Below, one piece after another: positions 37,201-49,051 of a stretch of 64,000 nt of DNA; the first letter of the stretch is position 1, and every line of letters starts with the position of its first letter. Under the pieces are notes generated by a model, which was not told the origin of the DNA, did no database searches, and worked only from the letters and a program-made list of their open reading frames with translations. Location: NCBI GenBank assembly GCA_034620365.1, contig JAQGEQ010000084.1, forward strand, positions 2,046,001 through 2,110,000, in the 5' to 3' direction. The DNA is from Pegea sp. RAD2-039. Its lineage: Eukaryota; Chordata; Thaliacea; Salpida; Salpidae. Both the position numbers and the translations under genes were made by a program.

Positions 37201-37866
37201 AGATCAATATTGAAGTTAGTTTACGTTTAAACAACTCTACATGAAAAACACTAAACAAAGAAAAATTTCTAAAGTTGAATAAGCAACTATGTACTGCTAA
37301 AGTAAAAAATAAGTTTAGCTAATAAACAGCTTCAGCCAGACATAGAGCAACAAAGTTTTATTTTATGCAAAACGCATTTCAGTAAAACACATCGCTAAGA
37401 ACTAACTATAAATATAATCAAAAGCTAAATCAAACAATTTTTCATTTTACAAATAAAACTAAATATATATTTGAGAAGCAATTAAGTAATTTAACCATAT
37501 AAGAATTAATGCTAATGATTCATACTAAAGTTTAAAAACAATTTACAGAAAAACCAGTGAGACAGATTTAAACTTTGCTGACTTCATTATTCAAACTTCA
37601 TCCAAGTTAAACGGAAGGCATTGCCTGAAAATGTTAATATTGTGAAACGTTACATTAATAATCTGAAGTTTTACGTTAGCAAACATTTTGATAAAAGTAT
37701 ATTATCTATAATCTATAGATTACTTTTCTAACAAAGAATTAAATTTACTTACTAGTTGCAATCTTTCAAATAAATCTTGAAGGACTGTTTTTACGTAATC
37801 CAAAAACGCTGATGCTTTTTTTGAAAACTTATCGATTTGTTTGAGGGACTCGTACTTGAAAGACTA
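33827..37866. repeat. Segmental duplication I, left copy (partner 43240-47290)
   Basis: The ~4-kb sequence is repeated in the same orientation at 43240-47290 with about 97-99% identity by eye. It starts near TGTGCAAATTGTCAAGAAAA and passes through the last two exons of paralogue C. Beyond 37866 the two loci are still related but much more diverged. It carries P1, scattered non-coding sequence and the 3' end of C. Confidence 0.9.
34229..37606. other. Non-coding interior of duplication I
   Basis: No intact gene. Small frames at 34429-34626 and about 34790-34960 occur in both duplicates but carry no known domain. An A-box-like TAGCTGAGTTGG (minus strand, 36832-36843) and a B-box-like GGTTCGATCC (minus strand, 36744-36753) about 90 bp apart could be a tRNA-derived relic. 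Confidence 0.4.
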
Positions 37867-39403
37867 CGGATTATAGAATTAATTAGGTTATACTTAGTGT
37901 TAAAAAAGCGTAATTAAATGATTTGATTTAATAATTATTAAACTATTTATTAAAATAAGACTTACATTAAAATCAATCACTATGTTTGTAGCTTTATGAA
38001 ACGTTTCAACGTCTTCTGCAGAAACAATTTCTGGAGTAAATCTTCTAACCATCGGTACTTTATCACTTTGGATTTCTTCATGTACTGGATTCTTGAACAA
38101 GTCACTTTCCTTAGATCAAAATTTGGATTAGAAATATTTTTTAATTTCAGATATTAAGGTTGAAATTAACTGAAGAATAAATAAATCGGTCATCAACAAA
38201 TATTATTCTATTATCATTATTTATCTATATATTTTATGTTTTCCTGAAGTCAAATTAGTTTAATAAGTTAATAATTACAGTTTCAATGTTGAATTCGTTA
38301 GTTTAGATAACTTTGATCACATCTTAAAAATATAATTAAAATCGGTGACTTGAAATATAATTGAAGCCTGATAACATCTACAATAAAATTAAAAATACAT
38401 TTCATTTACATTTATTTAAAAAAAGCAAAATTATTGAATTTTACCGAGACAGTAGCACTAAACTAGTATCAACATCTAACAAATAATTGTTTTAAGAAGT
38501 TTTGTGAAAGTCCATAATATAAATAAAGTTTCATTTTTCTTACTTTAGTTGCTAGTTCGACATTTCTAGTCATGTATATGTAAGCACCAAAATAAGCCAA
38601 GCTTAGAAACAAAACCAAGAAAATCAACAGATTTTCCTATAAAAATAGAGAAAAAATTAGGATCATTTTTGATTAACTTTGGTTTACATTTGTTTTATTT
38701 GTAGAATAAATAAAAAAAAAAATGAAAGAAATTTCAACCAGTTAGGACTTACATTTAACAGTCTCCAAAATGTTGGTTGCTCTTTAGAGTTAGTTTTATC
38801 TTCAAGTGACTTTTCTTCATCAATAGAAGAAGCACCATTTCTACCCAACACTTCAACATCAGCTGTTAAACTCTTTTGGTTTACATCAGCTTCTACAAAA
38901 CCAGTTTGGTTGTCACTGTTGTCAGTTTCAACTTTTCCTTCACTTTCTGGAACTTTTTCTGTTAAAGATTCGTGAGATGCAGCCAAAGTTTCAATAACAG
39001 CACAATCTTTGTCGGAGGACTGGGAAATAACTTCTACATTAGATGAGGAGACAGACCAAGTGCGCTGTCTGACTTTATCTAAAGCAGGGATACCGTGATC
39101 TAAAAGAAGTTTCTCCTCTTTGGTATTTGAGATGAATTCAAATTCAGACGAACATTTTGAATCCAATGATTCGTCGTCAGAATCAGTTTTGACGTAAACC
39201 AAAGGTTCACTATTAACATCTGTTGCAACAACATCTGCTTTCACAATCTTATCCTTGTTGAGAGCTAAACCAGAAGCATCAGATTGGTTGTCACAAGTCT
39301 CTATCTGTAATCAAATTTCATATGGTTTTTATTCAAAGTAAAAGCTGATAATAACTTTACTTACCAGAGAATGCTTAAACATATTGTTCATAAACGAAAA
39401 CAT
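37607..39403 (-). CDS. Paralogue C of the single-pass membrane protein family
   Basis: I do not recognise the family. Exons: 39365-39403, 38753-39304, 38544-38636, 37966-38109, 37753-37863, 37607-37624, giving 318 residues with all introns in phase 0. Exon 1 is MFSFMNNMFKHSL. Exon 2 is a 184-residue acidic, Ser-rich region (SSNVEVISQSSDKD, NQKSLTADVEVLGRN). Exon 3 is the membrane helix (LLIFLVLFLSLAYFGAYIY). Then come ATNIVIDFN, FSKKASAFLDYVKTVLQDLF and the last exon AMPSV. The exons holding YYKYxPPGG in B and E have no counterpart here. The interval 38110-38543 has no exon I can support, so C seems to be a shorter form of the family. Confidence 0.68.
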
Positions 39404-41885
39404 TTATTTAACTTTTGTTTTTCTGCAACAATAAAAAAATTGTTAAATGTTTTTAATGTAAAAATGTGTTTACTTTTAACTAAAGTTTTTTGTATTTGTA
39501 TTTTCATTTTTTTAAAGAGTTAGTTTTAAACAAGATATTTGTGTTTAGAATTTTTAAATATACAAAGCAAATTTTGTTTTAAATGCAAATTTAAAATTAT
39601 TATAAAGATTATGATTAGTTATGATTAAAGAAAGATACAATTATTAAACAAAATTAAAAATTTAACTTTAGAAGTGTTATTTTAAATTATGTATAAGTTC
39701 ATCTTTCAAAGATTTAAAGTAAAGTATAATATTTAAGACTATTAGTTTAAAAGTCAAAAAAGAACCTTATCCAATATATGAGTTTAAACAAATACTGTTG
39801 TAAGATTTGATAAAAAACAAGAACGTCTGAATTACATCTTTATAAATAGCAAAATGAATATAGGTCCTAAGTATTAAGAATTTATTACTTTTTGTTAAGT
39901 TAGTATAAAGAAAAATATAGGATGTCACAACTAAATTTTCGAAAATTAAATTCAATTTAGCAAAGATATATATTTCACAAACATTATTAATCTCTTCTTA
40001 TTACAGCGATAATTTATAGAAAATCTGTTTACTGAGTTATTTTTGTAAAATAAAAAAATGCCAGCTGAAAATAATATGTAAATAAACTATTCTAATAACT
40101 TTTTCAGAGTATTACTAAGCTAATTAAAAAGATAAATTCAGGAAAAATGCAACAAAATAACAATAATTTTGATAAAACTATTACAAGCAGTGCAAAAATA
40201 ATGAAATGTTGCGTCACGATATCTACAAAGTGAATATAATTCACAAATTAAAGTTCATGACAGTAATATTTTAACATCTTGAAAACAATTACTAACTACT
40301 GATAATAGTAGCAGCATATAAGAAAACTTTATTCCAAATTCTATCTAGGCAGAAAAAGCATCTTATTACTTACAATCCAAATCTTGAATAGGCCACCCTA
40401 CATCGGCGAGAAACTTGAGAAGTTACTTCAGAATCACGAGTCTGTGTCAAAGGTGAAAATACTTTACCATAGAAAGTTCGGAAGTTTTTACAGAAAAAAA
40501 AACTTTAGAAAATATAGAAATTTACTTAATAGAAATATTTATATAAATTAAGCAAAAAAAAATTAAAAATAATCAATACTCATACATCTAATCATCTGAA
40601 TTAGTTTGTATAACTTGGGTCATTTCTTCTGTCCGTATTTTTCGCTTAAGATGAAGCCTTAAACCAAAGATTTTATAAAAATATTTGTGAGCAGTCAGGG
40701 CTTGTTATAGGGTAAGTAGGAGCTTATCAAATAAAGATGAAAATAGAAGTGGTAAGGACCTGTTGTGAGACTGTGCCTTCTTATAGTTTATTATTTTAGC
40801 TCAAATTTCAATAATTTTGTATTTTCTTTTTTATATTTTGAATTATTATGTATCAGAGTTTCGACAAAAGTTACTCCTGAACTGTTTTCGAACTTCATAG
40901 ACCTCTTTGTGATATTTTGAGCTGCCATCTCTGAGAATCAAAATTCTGTTTTTCTTTTTATCAAAGAAAGAGCTAAGACGCAAAATTGGGACACATTTAA
41001 TTTTAGAGTAAATCGAGGTGAAGAGGCACTTCAGGGACATGCTTTTCACCTTACTGACATGATGGTGCACCATCAACCTCACCAAGAAAATTCAAAATTG
41101 GTGTTAGCATCTCTTTTTAACGATTTAGAGAAAGAAATTGTGACCTCTTTTATTGCCAGACCTGAATCACTTGGACTTTTGTGTGTGGGTCTATTTTGCA
41201 AATAAAAGCGTTCACTACAGTTCATGATAAGGCATTGAAAAAGTCCTTAGCCGAATAAACGGTCAAAATTATCTGAGAAACTGAAGTGTTACATTAAAGA
41301 GATTCAAAGGTAGACTTAAGAAAGCAGTCACAGCTATTAATGATCATGTTGAAAATAGTATGAACACTAATAGTTAGTTTAACTGTTAAAAGGGTTGACT
41401 GAGATACTGTGTAATGAGTTTTGTTTTATTTATTTATCAGAACTCATTAGGAAATCATTTTTTCATGACTTTGATTTTTTAAGCACCCTCTATATATCAC
41501 GTGTGACTACTAAAAGATAATATTAAATATCCAAGTCTATATCTAAACAGTTTTAGTAGGATTGAAGTTGTATAAATTGCCTAATTAGATATAATTCTTT
41601 CATATTTAGTTTATTCTGAAATAGCTGTTGACTTCTAATCTTTTAACTTGACTTGAAACAATGTTTAATTGCATAAGCTACAAAAGTATGTTGGCTTATG
41701 AAATGTAAACAGTTGAGGTGAGATTTAGGAAATTATTTTATAATTCTTTAGTTTAGATGGCATTAGAAGCCAAATAAATAAAATTTTAGTTTAAATGTCG
41801 TAGAACATTTGAAAAAGTCAAAAATTAACAACGGTTATTCTTATAGCTTCAGATATAAAATTAGCATAAGTCAACTATTTTATTA
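39404..41885. other. Intergenic with decayed mobile DNA
   Basis: No intact gene. Apart from the transposase-like relic at 40850-41400, nothing is recognised. Around 40700-40790 there is faint similarity to 34980-35020 (GACCTGTTGTGAGACTGTGC against GGCCTGTTGTGGCACTGTCC). Confidence 0.4.
40850..41400 (+). mobile_element. Possible decayed Tc1/mariner-type transposase 3' part
   Basis: Fragments in shifted frames read DLDFCVWVYFANKSVHYS and TLKRFKGRLKKAVTAINDHV. Their spacing is like the end of ITm transposases (FLWGYLKxKVY... then TLxxLKxxI). Many stops and frame shifts. The assignment is weak. Confidence 0.25.
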
Positions 41886-43232
41886 AATATATATTTATCT
41901 TTTCATCTACATGTTTTTACAATTTATGAATTCTAAAGTAATATGATTATAAAATAGTTTGATAAAAATAAGACTTTTTGATTTAATTATTATATTTCAA
42001 CTTGAAATTAAATAATAATTATTTATTTCACTGTTTGATAGTTAATATTTGCAAAACCTTGTTATCTAAATTAAAGCATTGGAAAAGTGTTGACACATCC
42101 TGGTTTTGATTGTAGTAGAAAAATCATAAGCTTCCTAACATTATTAAACTTTCAAATGACTGAAACATTCAGTGCTTTTGAAGGCTTCTTTGAACCATTA
42201 ACAACTAAGTGATTTCAATTTTTATGATTTGTAACTTTATTAGCTTGCTTATTTAACTATTTTCTTATAAAAAAATAATCAGAAATGTTCTTTAAAATAA
42301 GGACTTCCTTAAATCTTTAAAAAGCTTTTATCTCTTTCTAATATTGTTCTTGGAAATTTTTAATGAAAACTATTTTTTAAATTTTCCTTAAAAATATTTT
42401 TGAAATACTTTAATTACATTTAACCACCAGCAAAAATACTTTTAGTCAATTGTTATCTAACATAGACATCACAACCAGTATGTTAGGGAGTTTTACCGAA
42501 ATGTTCCACCGCCGGTTCTACCCAAAAAACTCCGACATCCTTATAAATCTTCTCTCCGATTGTTCTCTTGCATAGCTGAATATTAAACTCTGCTTGTTCA
42601 TCATCAATACGGTGGTTCTCGCATTTGACAATGAAAGTGTGGACTTCACCTCTACTTAGAACTATTTCCATATGGCAACTGTGGTTGTCCATAAATTTTC
42701 TGAAGGAATTAAAGTGTAACTTGAGCAATGGTTTCTTTAAAATAAATTTTATAAAAGCCAATTAATGTGTTACTCACATATATTCTCGATCAAAAAAATA
42801 TTCGTCATGTATGTCATCAAAACTTGGACATTTTATACATTGACTTTGGTTTATACATTCAACATTCAAGATAACTGAGGAAATCCCAAGGCAAAAACAA
42901 AGATTCAAAAAGATCTAGATAAAATTAATCATCATATGGATCAGATTATTAAGATTTTAAAGTATTGACATAAATAAAAACATTTAAATATTTATTTTAC
43001 AAGATAATCTATCTTAAAAAGATTTTTTCCTGCATTTTTACCTTTCATATTAAAACCACCTAAAACTTTATTATAAATTATTTTAAACATTGCTCTATTT
43101 AAATACAAACATTAAACTTCTTATTAATAGGTTTGATTATTTTAAAAAAGATTCTTAATGACATAATGATATAGTAGATCAACAAAACAATTATAAGTCA
43201 TTTGTCAACAGCTGGTTGGAGCATTAATTGGA
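41886..43232. repeat. Segmental duplication II, left copy (partner 58390-60415)
   Basis: Starts near TATTTATCTTTTCATCT and runs through pseudogene F1 to CATTAATTGGAAT. It is nearly identical to 58390-60415, except that the partner has about 670 extra bp at 58930-59605. It stops within about 10 bp of the start of the right copy of duplication I. Confidence 0.85.
42483..42914 (-). pseudogene. F1: decayed copy of the small secreted cysteine-containing protein gene
   Basis: Exons 42778-42914 and 42483-42699 match exons 2 and 3 of the intact F2 gene at 59635-60537. Two defects are visible. The first exon with the start codon is missing, because the duplication breakpoint falls in intron 1. A three-base change near the end turns CTT AAA into CCC TAA, ending the protein at GKTP and removing the last Cys. 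The remaining frame is otherwise nearly identical to F2. Confidence 0.7.
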
Positions 43233-43239
43233 ATAAAAA

Positions 43240-46200
43240 CTGTGCAAATTGTCAAGAAAATATTAATAATAAAATAATGCTTATATATTTTGAATTAACA
43301 TTTTTGAAAAATATTTTTATTTGTTGTTTAATATTTTTAAGTACTTTAAACTAAAATGGTTACTTAATGTTTTAAGCAATAGATGTTTTGACATTTTAAG
43401 AAGCTTAAAATCTGGGTATTTTATTCATTGTGCCAATTAACAACAGCTAAACTAATGCTACTTACATGTAGCTCTGATGCAGCGTTAAGCTTCTGCTTTG
43501 GATTTTTCATATAAACTGCTGTTGTAATTAAAGCAGCTAACATATTCAAATCAATCCAGATGTTTTGCCTTTTACTGTTACCAGCTTTTAACAACACTTT
43601 ATATAGGCTTAACAACCAAGTACTTTTTAAGATAATTGTCAGCATTTTATAAGATGGTTATTGTTAGCTGAATGAGCTGATCAATCTGAGTAATGACTCG
43701 ACCCATCTAGCATTTACTACTTGAAACCCCTGTTAAGTTTAAAGTACAAATATTTTCACTATCAGTCAATTTTTAGCCTCAATGTATACACATAAAACTC
43801 TATTTATAATAACTATTCGATAATTTATACACTCAAAGTAAGTTTTTGTTTTATTTACATATTTATAAACATTTAACTATGAAGATTTATATTTGTGAAA
43901 AATCAAAGATTATTCTGGAAAAGAAAGCAGTCATCAAAATACTTGGTTGTTGTTGTTCGCCCACCATTTTTGTTTGTGGAGCTTCCACTTCCTTCAAGAT
44001 GTTAACTATTTCGCTAGTGATGTCCCAGTACTTAAGGAAAAGATAGTGAGCTTCTAAAAAAACTAGAAACAGAAAGTATTCAGCAGAAAAAAATTACCAA
44101 GGAATATACAAGAAAACAACAAAAGAAAACAGGTTTTGAATTACTTTTGTCAAAAACATCAAAAAAGTATTGAGATCATCAAATTAGTCAAATCAATCAC
44201 TTAAAGTCATCAAGATGATTGGCTGGATCTACCATATCTGCCTTTGAAGATCCGATATCCTTTGCGATTGCTATCACCTAAATACATGAAACAACCGATC
44301 AATGGGCCAAATAAAAAGATTAAGGTCACCTCTTCCTGCTGTTACTTCTTCGCGATAAAGAAGCCTCAAGCAAAATGAAGTGACAAATGAAAATGGGTAG
44401 TGGCAGTGGCCTGTTGTGGCACTGTCCTAGACGATTTGTAATCACCAGAAAGTGTCCAATTTGTATCAGTGGCTATGGATTTTCTGTTGACGTCATTGTC
44501 ATTAAAATGTTTTATCAAATAGAAAATTCAATTTGAGAAGAGAAAGACCAATTTCACTCTATACTTGTTGAAAATGTAAAAGATTGTGTATCAAAAACGA
44601 AGTTATGTGATTAAAACTTGATCTGTTTTGTTTGATAATCATCTTGATTTATGGTTTGGTATTTATAAGTAAATTTCTAACATTACAGAATTTCGTAAGC
44701 TAAAATTGTTAAAAAAGCCTAATCGTTAATGTCAACATAATCATTTTGTCTAGATGCTCATATAGATGGTAGAAAAATAGCAGAACATTTGCTAATTAGT
44801 TTGCCAATTAGCTCAAATGAATTTCCTCTATTTGAGAAATTGTTGTAATAGTCAGGCTTGTCGTACGTCATCTAAGCCACTAGTTATCAGGTTATCATGA
44901 TGAATCATTCAGAAACTCTCACACGATTAATTGAATCATGAAATAAGAACTGTAGGGATTTAAGTACATAAAATCTTAAATAAGCTTCAATAAGAGATCT
45001 TCTTTTTACAGGGAAGAGTTTAAGAAATCAAAATTGTGAATTGAATTAAAACAATAATCATATTTGGTTTAATCAATATATTGCTTAATTAAAATGTAAA
45101 GTTCACTGAAATCGATTATTATAATTCATTTTTCATATTTTCTCAAATATTTTGAAACACATGTTAAATTCTTTTCAAAGTTTTCTTGAAAATCAGAAAC
45201 TAAAGAACCAGAAATGAATGTTCTCTTTTCTAAATTATTAAATTATGAAACTTAAAAAAAAAAATTTTGTGCTTTCTGTGGTAGAAAGCACTAATTGCAT
45301 TTTAGGGTAAGATTTGAAAATAACTTGATGTTTAATTTTGCTTATTACATTTTATCTACAGTTTTGAGTTAATTCAAAACTCAATTACTGTTTCTAACGT
45401 TTTTATTTTAACATTAAGTCTCAATACATAAAGTACAAATTGAAATGACCTTTCCCAATTGCTTTAAAATCAATAATTAAACCAAATAATAAGTTGTAAT
45501 AAATATGGTTTATTTAAGAATTGATTTTCTAACTCCATACAAATTATTCATTTAAATTAGATTGCAAAACTAATTGTTGAAATTTAGCAATATGTAAATA
45601 TTAAATAAAGAAATATTATTTTTATGCTAACTTTAGTTTAACATAAATTACTATTACAGTTTGTTAAATGTTATTATTTAAAAAAGAGTTTTTAGTAGCC
45701 TTAACTTTTTTTGTTTGAAAATAATATAAGGTATGTTAACTTATGACTTATCAAATATTATATAAATCAAAATTATTAATTATTTTTTTCCTGTAATAAA
45801 ATAGTTTTCAGCTAAGAATGACATTGTATTACTTGTTACTTTCATAAATACTCCACAAACTTTATAAAAGAATAACAAAATCATCAAAATAAATTTTCAA
45901 ATATAATATGAAGGGCATAATTTGTTATGAACAACTTAACACATCATTTTCTTAAAAATATTATAAATGAAAAAATAACTTAAAATTTCAATCAAATTGT
46001 ATTTGCTAACATATGAATTATTATGTGAGTGTAATAATGGTGATAAGTTTTCCTTAACTCTATAATCATCAGTTTTACGCAAAGAAAGATATTTTATAAA
46101 ATATAATTTTTTATTAAAACAAAGTTGCAGAAATAAATTACTAAATAAATAATTAATTCAAGATGTTGGATCGAACCAACGATATGATAATAATTCCTTA

Positions 46201-47290
46201 AGAGAGCTTTCTTTAATTGTAAAAGACGACTTAGAAGAAAAGTGAGCAACGACAACCAACTCAGCTATATAGTAGAAAAACTTGAAATATAAAGTTAAAA
46301 TATATCTCAACCAAACATAAATAGTAGATTAAAAGAAAGAGAGAAAAATAACCTAGCAAAAAATACACTGCTCAATGAATTCAGTCTGAAATAAAATGTG
46401 GGAAGTATTCTAGTTCTCTTTCAATTTAATAAATTCTCTATACTTAATAGATGGCATGAAAACTAAGTTAACTTTTCTGTAAATTAAATTTTCTTAAATG
46501 TAAATTAACTGAAGTAGAATCTTTTATCCGTCTAGAGTTTAAAAAATTATATGTGGTGTTTCTGAAAGAGCTAGGATGGTTGTGTACCCTAATAAAAATG
46601 TGAGATTTAGTAATATACAAGTGTAGATTAATATTGAAGTTAGTTTACGTTTAAACAACTCTACATGAAAAACACTAAACAAAGAAAAATTTCTAAAGTT
46701 GAATAAGCAACTATGTACTGCTAAAGTAAAAAATAAGTTTAGCTAATAAACTGCTTCAGCCAGACATAGAGCAACAAAGTTTTATTTTATGCAAAACGCA
46801 TTTCAGTAAAACACATCGCTAAGAACTAACTATGAATATAATCAAAAGCTAAATCAAACAATTTCTCATTTTACAAATAAAACTAAATATATATTTGAGA
46901 AGCAATTAAGTAATTTAACCATATAAGAATTAATGCTAATGATTCATACTAAAGCTTAAAAATAATTTACAGAAAAACCAGGGAGACAGATTTAAACTTT
47001 GCTGACTTCATTATTCAAACTTCATCCAAGTTAAACGGAAGGCATTGCCTGAAAATGTTAACATTGTGAAAAGTTACATTAATAATCTGAAGTTTTACGT
47101 TAGCAAACATTTTGATAAAAGTATATTATCTAAAATCTATAGATTACTTTTCTAACAAAGAATTAAATTTACTTACTAGTTGCAATCTTTCAAATAAATC
47201 TTGAAGGACTGTTTTTACGTAATCCAAAAACGCTGATGCTTTTTTTGAAAACTTATCGATTTGTTTGAGGGACTCGTACTTGAAAGTCTA
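43240..47290. repeat. Segmental duplication I, right copy (partner 33827-37866)
   Basis: Same-orientation copy with scattered substitutions and single-base indels. It carries P2 and the last two exons of paralogue D. No other gene is seen inside (43646-47030). The A/B-box-like pair is conserved at 46168-46177 and 46257-46268. Confidence 0.9.
43466..43645 (-). pseudogene. P2: orphan first exon of the duplicated membrane protein gene
   Basis: Exon 1 is fully open (60 codons: MLTIILKSTWLLSLYKVLLK to NAASELH) and ends at donor GTAAGTAG. Its second exon is lost: the duplication ends at about 43240, inside the start of the exon-2 sequence seen in P1. So P1 has both exons but a stop in the first, while P2 has an open first exon but no second. 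Confidence 0.45.
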
Positions 47291-49051
47291 TGAAATATAG
47301 AATTAATTAAGCTATATTTAGTGTTGAAAAAGATTAATTAAATGATTTGATTTAATAATTATTAAACTATTTACTAATAGTCCGTCTGTTTGGCGAAGCG
47401 GTTACCACATCCGCCTACTAAGTTGGAGGTTTCGGATTTGATCCCAGGTGGACACATGAGGATTAGGGAAAGTTCATAAGTGCCCGGGTAGACGGGCCCT
47501 GTAAGTCTAGTTATTGACTTCTAGGAGACGCAAAACTCCCAATTTAAATCCGGAGTCAGAGCCTCGTAGGCAGCTTGTATTTTTTGTTGATCTGGAAGTT
47601 AGACACAGCTGCATCAGTCTGTCTGTTCCGCTGAATAACCTTGTTAGCCTGGAGAGGGGAATTCTGATGCATAGGCAACAACTAGATATCCATAATTTCT
47701 GCTCTGGCATATATGTATATATTCATGACCGTTTTTGGCCGACACAGGCCAAAAAATAGAGGTATTAATATAATACTTACATTGAAATCAATAATTATGT
47801 TCACAGCTTTTTTATATTTTTCAATGTCTTCTAGAGTATCCATTTCTTTTATTAATCTGCTAATTATAGCTATTTTATCATTTTGGTTTTCTTCATAATA
47901 CTTTAGTAGTCCTGAATCCTTGTTCGAAGCAAACTCCTTAAGTAAAGTTTGGACTTAACATTTTTTTTTAAATGGCATATAGTTTGCAACAAATATAATA
48001 AAAGAAAATTAATATTAGAACTTAATAATTGTCTTTTATATCTAGCAAGGAATTGTAATACGAAATTTTGTAAAATTCACTTTAATATAAGATAAAGTTT
48101 TATCTTTTTACTTTAGTCACTAGTTCGCCCTTGCTGTCTAAGTATTTGTAAGCACCAAAACCAGCCAAGCTTAGAAACAAAACCAAGAAAATCAAAAGCC
48201 TTTTCTGTAAAAAGAAAATAAATGTTTGGTTTACTTTGATTCACATCTATTTTGTTCTTAGGATAAAGAAAGATTGAAAATAATTTAGACTTACATTCAA
48301 CGGTGTACAGAATATTGATTGCTTTTTTGACTGAGTTTCATCTCTGAAATAATAAGCTTTATCTACAAAAGAGACGGAATTTCTACCCAAGACTTCAACA
48401 TCAGGTGTAAACCTCTTTTGGTTTGCACCAGTTTCCAATGAACCAGTTTCCTTGTCTCTACTCCAGTTTTCTAAAAGCTTCTTTTCGTTTTCTAGCAACA
48501 TAATCATATTCTGATGAGTCAGAAGTGACTTTTGTATAAGATTTCAAGATCGTTTTACCTCTCATCATTTTTTCTTTTTCTAAAGTACTTAAATGAGATT
48601 CTTGATCTGAAGCTAAAGACTTAATCACGACATACTCTGTTTCTGAAGAGTTAGAAATAACTTCTATATCAGATGAAGATTCTGACCAGCCAGAATGATT
48701 AGCTTTATCATCATAGGAGCTCCATTGAGCTTCTTGAATTGACTTATAAGTTGCTACAACAGGAAACTCTTCATCTAAAGAGGGAAAGATGACTTCTACA
48801 TCAGAAGAAGAGTCTGACCATCCAGAACGATCAATTTTATTCTCTAAATGACTTTGAAGAACTTTAACGTCCTCATCAACATCTGCTTCCACTTTTTCAC
48901 TTTTACTGAGAAGTTGACTGAAATCACCAGTTTGGTTGCTACAAATCTCTATCTGTAATCACATTTTATATCATTTTTATTCAAAATAAAAGCTAATATT
49001 AACTTAACCTACCAAAGAATGTTTGGAAACGTTGTTTATCGATCCAAACAT
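47031..49051 (-). CDS. Paralogue D of the single-pass membrane protein family
   Basis: I do not recognise the family. Exons: 49013-49051, 48559-48952, 48295-48491, 48112-48204, 47781-47936, 47177-47287, 47031-47048, giving 335 residues. Exon 1 is MFGSINNVSKHSL. The acidic region carries two related Ser-rich repeats (DRSGWSDSSSDVEVI and NHSGWSESSSDIEVI). The helix is LLIFLVLFLSLAGFGAYKY. The acidic exon is out of frame by one base unless a 67-bp GT-AG segment (48492-48558, GTAAAA to TTGCTAG) is removed, which exactly restores the frame to ENEKKLLENW and DVEVLGRN as in C. I therefore call it an extra intron; the alternative is a frameshift. The last two exons are virtually identical to those of C, while the 5' exons are much more diverged. 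A SINE sits in the intron at 47380-47758. Confidence 0.6.
47380..47453 (+). other. tRNA-like head of the SINE
   Basis: It has a 7-bp acceptor stem (GTCCGTC with GGTGGAC, with two G-U pairs), D-arm-like GGCGAAGCGGTTACC, an anticodon-type loop CTACTAA (anticodon ACT if functional) and T-loop GGATTTGATCC. There is no long variable arm, so it is not a normal tRNA-Ser. It is followed directly by a SINE body, hence a SINE head rather than a tRNA gene. Confidence 0.6.
47380..47758 (+). mobile_element. tRNA-derived SINE in an intron of paralogue D
   Basis: The insertion is absent from the matching place in paralogue C (about 37955). The body includes AACCTTGTTAGCCTGGAGAG and ATCCATAATTTCTGCTCTGG, and it ends in a hairpin TTTTTGGCC/GGCCAAAAA (47732-47740, 47747-47755). 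AATAG at both edges (47376-47380 and 47754-47758) may be a target-site duplication. Confidence 0.8.

Noticed and set aside
47380..47453. Genuine tRNA gene with anticodon ACT
   Set aside because: One mismatch and several G-U pairs in the anticodon stem, no long variable arm as expected for Ser, and a SINE body follows without a terminator.
47507..47759. Overlapping open frames on both strands
   Set aside because: They lie wholly inside the SINE body, whose higher GC content makes stops rarer.
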